A stretch of DNA of 64,000 bases from Mucidula mucida (taxonomy: Eukaryota; Basidiomycota; Agaricomycetes; Agaricales; Physalacriaceae). The DNA lies in contig JADNYV010000048.1 in assembly GCA_015501055.1 (NCBI GenBank), positions 62,001-126,000 on the forward strand, in the 5' to 3' direction. Below the pieces are notes generated by a model, which was not told where the DNA came from, did no database searches, and saw only the letters and a program-made list of their open reading frames with translations. The position numbers and the translations under genes were made by a program. Shown in pieces: positions 61,743 to 64,000 of the stretch (the first letter of the stretch is position 1; every line of letters starts with the position of its first letter).

Positions 61743-63768
61743 TTATAGAACATTTTTTATAACACAACCTACCTTTGGATGAATCTTATGGACGTGTCGC
61801 ATTCCCAATCTCAGGTTCTCCATCGTGGGGTACACTTCTCTTTCGCGCAGATAGCGGTGGAACGCGGTCTCATTATCGTAAAACGCATCCAAAGACTCGA
61901 CAAGATGAAGCAAGACAGGCGACTGCAGTCCCTGACTGAACATCTCATCAAAGTTCGTTTGCTGGGCCATTATTAACCCGACACCCAGATAGCCAAAAAA
62001 TATGAATAAACGCACCAGCCCTGGCATGTTGTAGCACTTCTTCACAAGCCAGTCCACCGTTCGCGGATGCGCCTGTGCAGACGCATCCGGCCTATTCATA
62101 TGCCAGCTCCTCGAATGCATCAGGATCGCCGCACACGGGTTCCCTTTCCTCAACAACGGGCCCCAGTCCGCCAAACACGCCTTCACGCCTACCCCGTCGA
62201 CCAAATGGCTCGCATCCACGCGGTCAAAGCACGGGCCTTGAAAAGCCGGGAGCACGCCCGCAAAGACTCCCTTGGAGAGGATCTTCGCATCGTACTGTGT
62301 TAGATGCAGGTGGATGTTGAATTCCTTCATGCGTTTGGCGAACTCCCGGAGCTGGTCTTTGATGTGGAAGAAGAGACAGCCGAAGACGTCGCAAAGTCGA
62401 CTGCGTGGCGCGCTCCGGATTCCAGTACGGCCGACATATCCCAGCCGCGTAAAGGAGAGGTGTTTCCAGGGATCCATTGACCGCGAGATGTGAAGAGAAA
62501 TCTGAAAATGAGCTTGGTCAATTTGAAAAGACACGAGAGAATGTGTTCTACCTATTGGGCTGCGTGAAAGTCCTAGTATTCTGGGAGAATGGTAAGAGGA
62601 CACCTGTGTCTCTGTAGCGCTTGAAAGCCAAGCGATGAGAAGGTACGAGCTTCGACAATAATCTGTCATGGTCATCGGAATTCGCAGCTTCGTTATATGT
62701 CCTACGCATCGAGGCGATAGCTGTAGGGAGATCAAACGTTGACTGAAGCATCTCCAAAGGCTGCTTCATCCCAGCCGTCGGCTGCATCGAATAAATCTTC
62801 CCCGGCCCACGAGTAGAAAGCGCAACGCGATACGACATATCGCCCTCAGATCGGTGGCCGTACACATAATCGATGCACCACTGGAGATAGGACGCGTTTG
62901 CTTGCGGAAGCGCAGCAGAGTACATGAGGTGCGTCGAGAGTTCTGCAGCTTCGTCGATCGAGGGGCCAGCGCCGAGAAGAGCAAACAAGATGAGGAGGTT
63001 GCGATTGACAACGACTGGGTCGATGTCGTTCATCAGGACGTCGCATTTCCCGCGGTAGTCCTTTGGGAGATTGTTCACGGTCTGAATGAGGTTGCGGATA
63101 TCGCCAGAAGCTGGTCGACGAAAGGTTGAGTGCACCTACGCGCAATGAAAATGAGTGCAAGTACCTGCAAGGCAGATCTTGAAGTCCATATCCTGGGTAT
63201 CGGTGCCTTCATTGCTGTCTAGGCGGAGAACGTCTATGGCTGGCATGTCACCCCAGACATAACGCGTGGATACATCCTTTGGGCGGAACATCGGTATACG
63301 TTTCTCAACGACCCAAGCTGGCTGCCAATCGTCTTTGGTATACGAGTGTGTACATGCCCGACGATGTCTTTGCCAGTGAAGTTTCTGGCACCTTTCGGAG
63401 CAGTACTTTCATATAGACATCATTGAGTTACAGCCACAACCGATAGCTGGGCTTGCATCTTACTTTGACCAGATAACACTAGATAGGAAGAGGATCAAGG
63501 CCTATTCGGTATGAAAGAGTAAAATCAAAGCACGTACGGCAGGGCACACTCTTATTCCTGGCAGAGTACATGCCTTGTAACCCTGATTAGCACAGATAGG
63601 ACCAGATATCGTGCCGCCATTAACATCGGATCCCAATCCAAAGGACATAAGGCTCTCGAGGGAGACAAGCCTTGACCGGCGGGGAACAGCATTGTCTGAG
63701 CTCGAGTCTATGGCCGGGGGAGTCGGCCTCAGACGATCTATCATGGATTTGGCACGGTGCATTGTCAT
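61743..63768 (-). CDS. MYND zinc finger plus DUF4470 protein, possible frameshift
   Basis: Starts MTMHRAKSMIDRLRPTPP at 63768. The MYND finger is assembled from exons: CANQGYKACTLPGIRVCPA, CYLVK, then YCSERCQKLHWQRHRRAC, with the full set of zinc-binding Cys/His residues. Next comes RYVWGDMPAIDVLRLDSNEG and, across an intron at about 63168-63115, LAASGDIRNLIQTVNNLP with DIDPVVVNRNLLILFALL, the DUF4470 signature of fungal MYND proteins. The C-terminal half continues GQWIPGNTSPLRGWDMSAV and then, in another frame, CDVFGCLFFHIKDQLREFAK and HLHLTQYDAKILS, so one base appears lost near 62390-62402. It ends at 61743. Function unknown; the family is often expanded in Agaricomycetes. The break may be real or a sequence error. 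Confidence 0.75.
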
Positions 63769-64000
63769 TTGGCTGCCAGGGAAATAAAGATTGTGGGGAT
63801 GAAAGAGAGGAACGAGGCCAGCAAAACGTATCAAAGTATGGCGTCTGCTTGGAACGCCCGCGGGAAACGTGTTAAAGTGGCAGAAGACATGGATTACGTC
63901 TACGGTCGCCACGTCGAAGCCCGATGAATTGGCGTCGAAAAGTTTATCGGGTCGCGGCTACTGATTCAAGACGCGTCGCCAGAACAGGAACCTTCCTAAA

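Noticed and set aside
61743..62735. Single 330-codon minus-strand open frame
   Set aside because: It runs through an intron at its 5' end; only the part after about 62395 matches the DUF4470-MYND protein, so it is not a separate gene.

Overview
The window is a nuclear contig of a filamentous basidiomycete, most likely a white-rot member of the Agaricomycetes. The genes are split by many introns of about 45-60 nt with GT-AG (a few GC-AG) ends, and their conserved motifs only appear after splicing. Diagnostic products include a class II manganese peroxidase, a DUF6534 membrane protein, F-box/LRR proteins, a DUF4470-MYND protein and Ty3 chromoviruses. All exon structures below were read by eye; where the summed exons keep one open frame across every junction this is stated, because it is strong evidence that the model is right.

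Layout. 0.2-1.7 kb: UCH37-type deubiquitinase. 1.8-5.1 kb: diverged three-copy repeat without a recognisable gene. 5.5-7.05 kb: a TA-flanked terminal-inverted-repeat element carrying a spliced open reading frame. 7.56-9.09 kb: metacaspase. 9.49-10.16 kb: hAT-like MITE with an 8-bp target duplication. 10.5-15.3 kb: four small secreted-protein genes, all on the minus strand, as two tandem pairs; in each pair one copy is intact and the other has a frameshift in its signal peptide. 16.5-31.4 kb: retrotransposon block: one decayed Ty3 element (+), one truncated copy (-) and one chromodomain-bearing copy (+). The last two form a large inverted repeat and share the same inactivating changes; a 955-bp foldback element sits in one LTR.

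31.6-64 kb is gene-rich: a short protein with only the MUS81 N-terminal helical domain (31.7 kb) and a second, frameshifted copy (40.8 kb); a GPI-anchored GH13 alpha-amylase-like protein; an F-box pseudogene; a manganese peroxidase; a DUF6534 membrane protein; a cytochrome P450; a TPR/F-box protein; dehydrodolichyl diphosphate synthase; another F-box gene with a frameshift; a small kinase-like protein; an MFS multidrug transporter; a flavin-reductase-like protein; and a DUF4470-MYND protein.

Functionally the window mixes housekeeping (protein turnover, dolichol synthesis), wood-decay and detoxification functions (manganese peroxidase, P450, MFS efflux) and accessory material (secreted proteins, F-box genes, transposons). 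Nothing is arranged as a co-transcribed unit; several pairs are divergent and share an upstream region (amylase/F-box, peroxidase/MUS81-like, F-box/kinase, MFS/flavin reductase). No tRNA, rRNA or CRISPR was seen.
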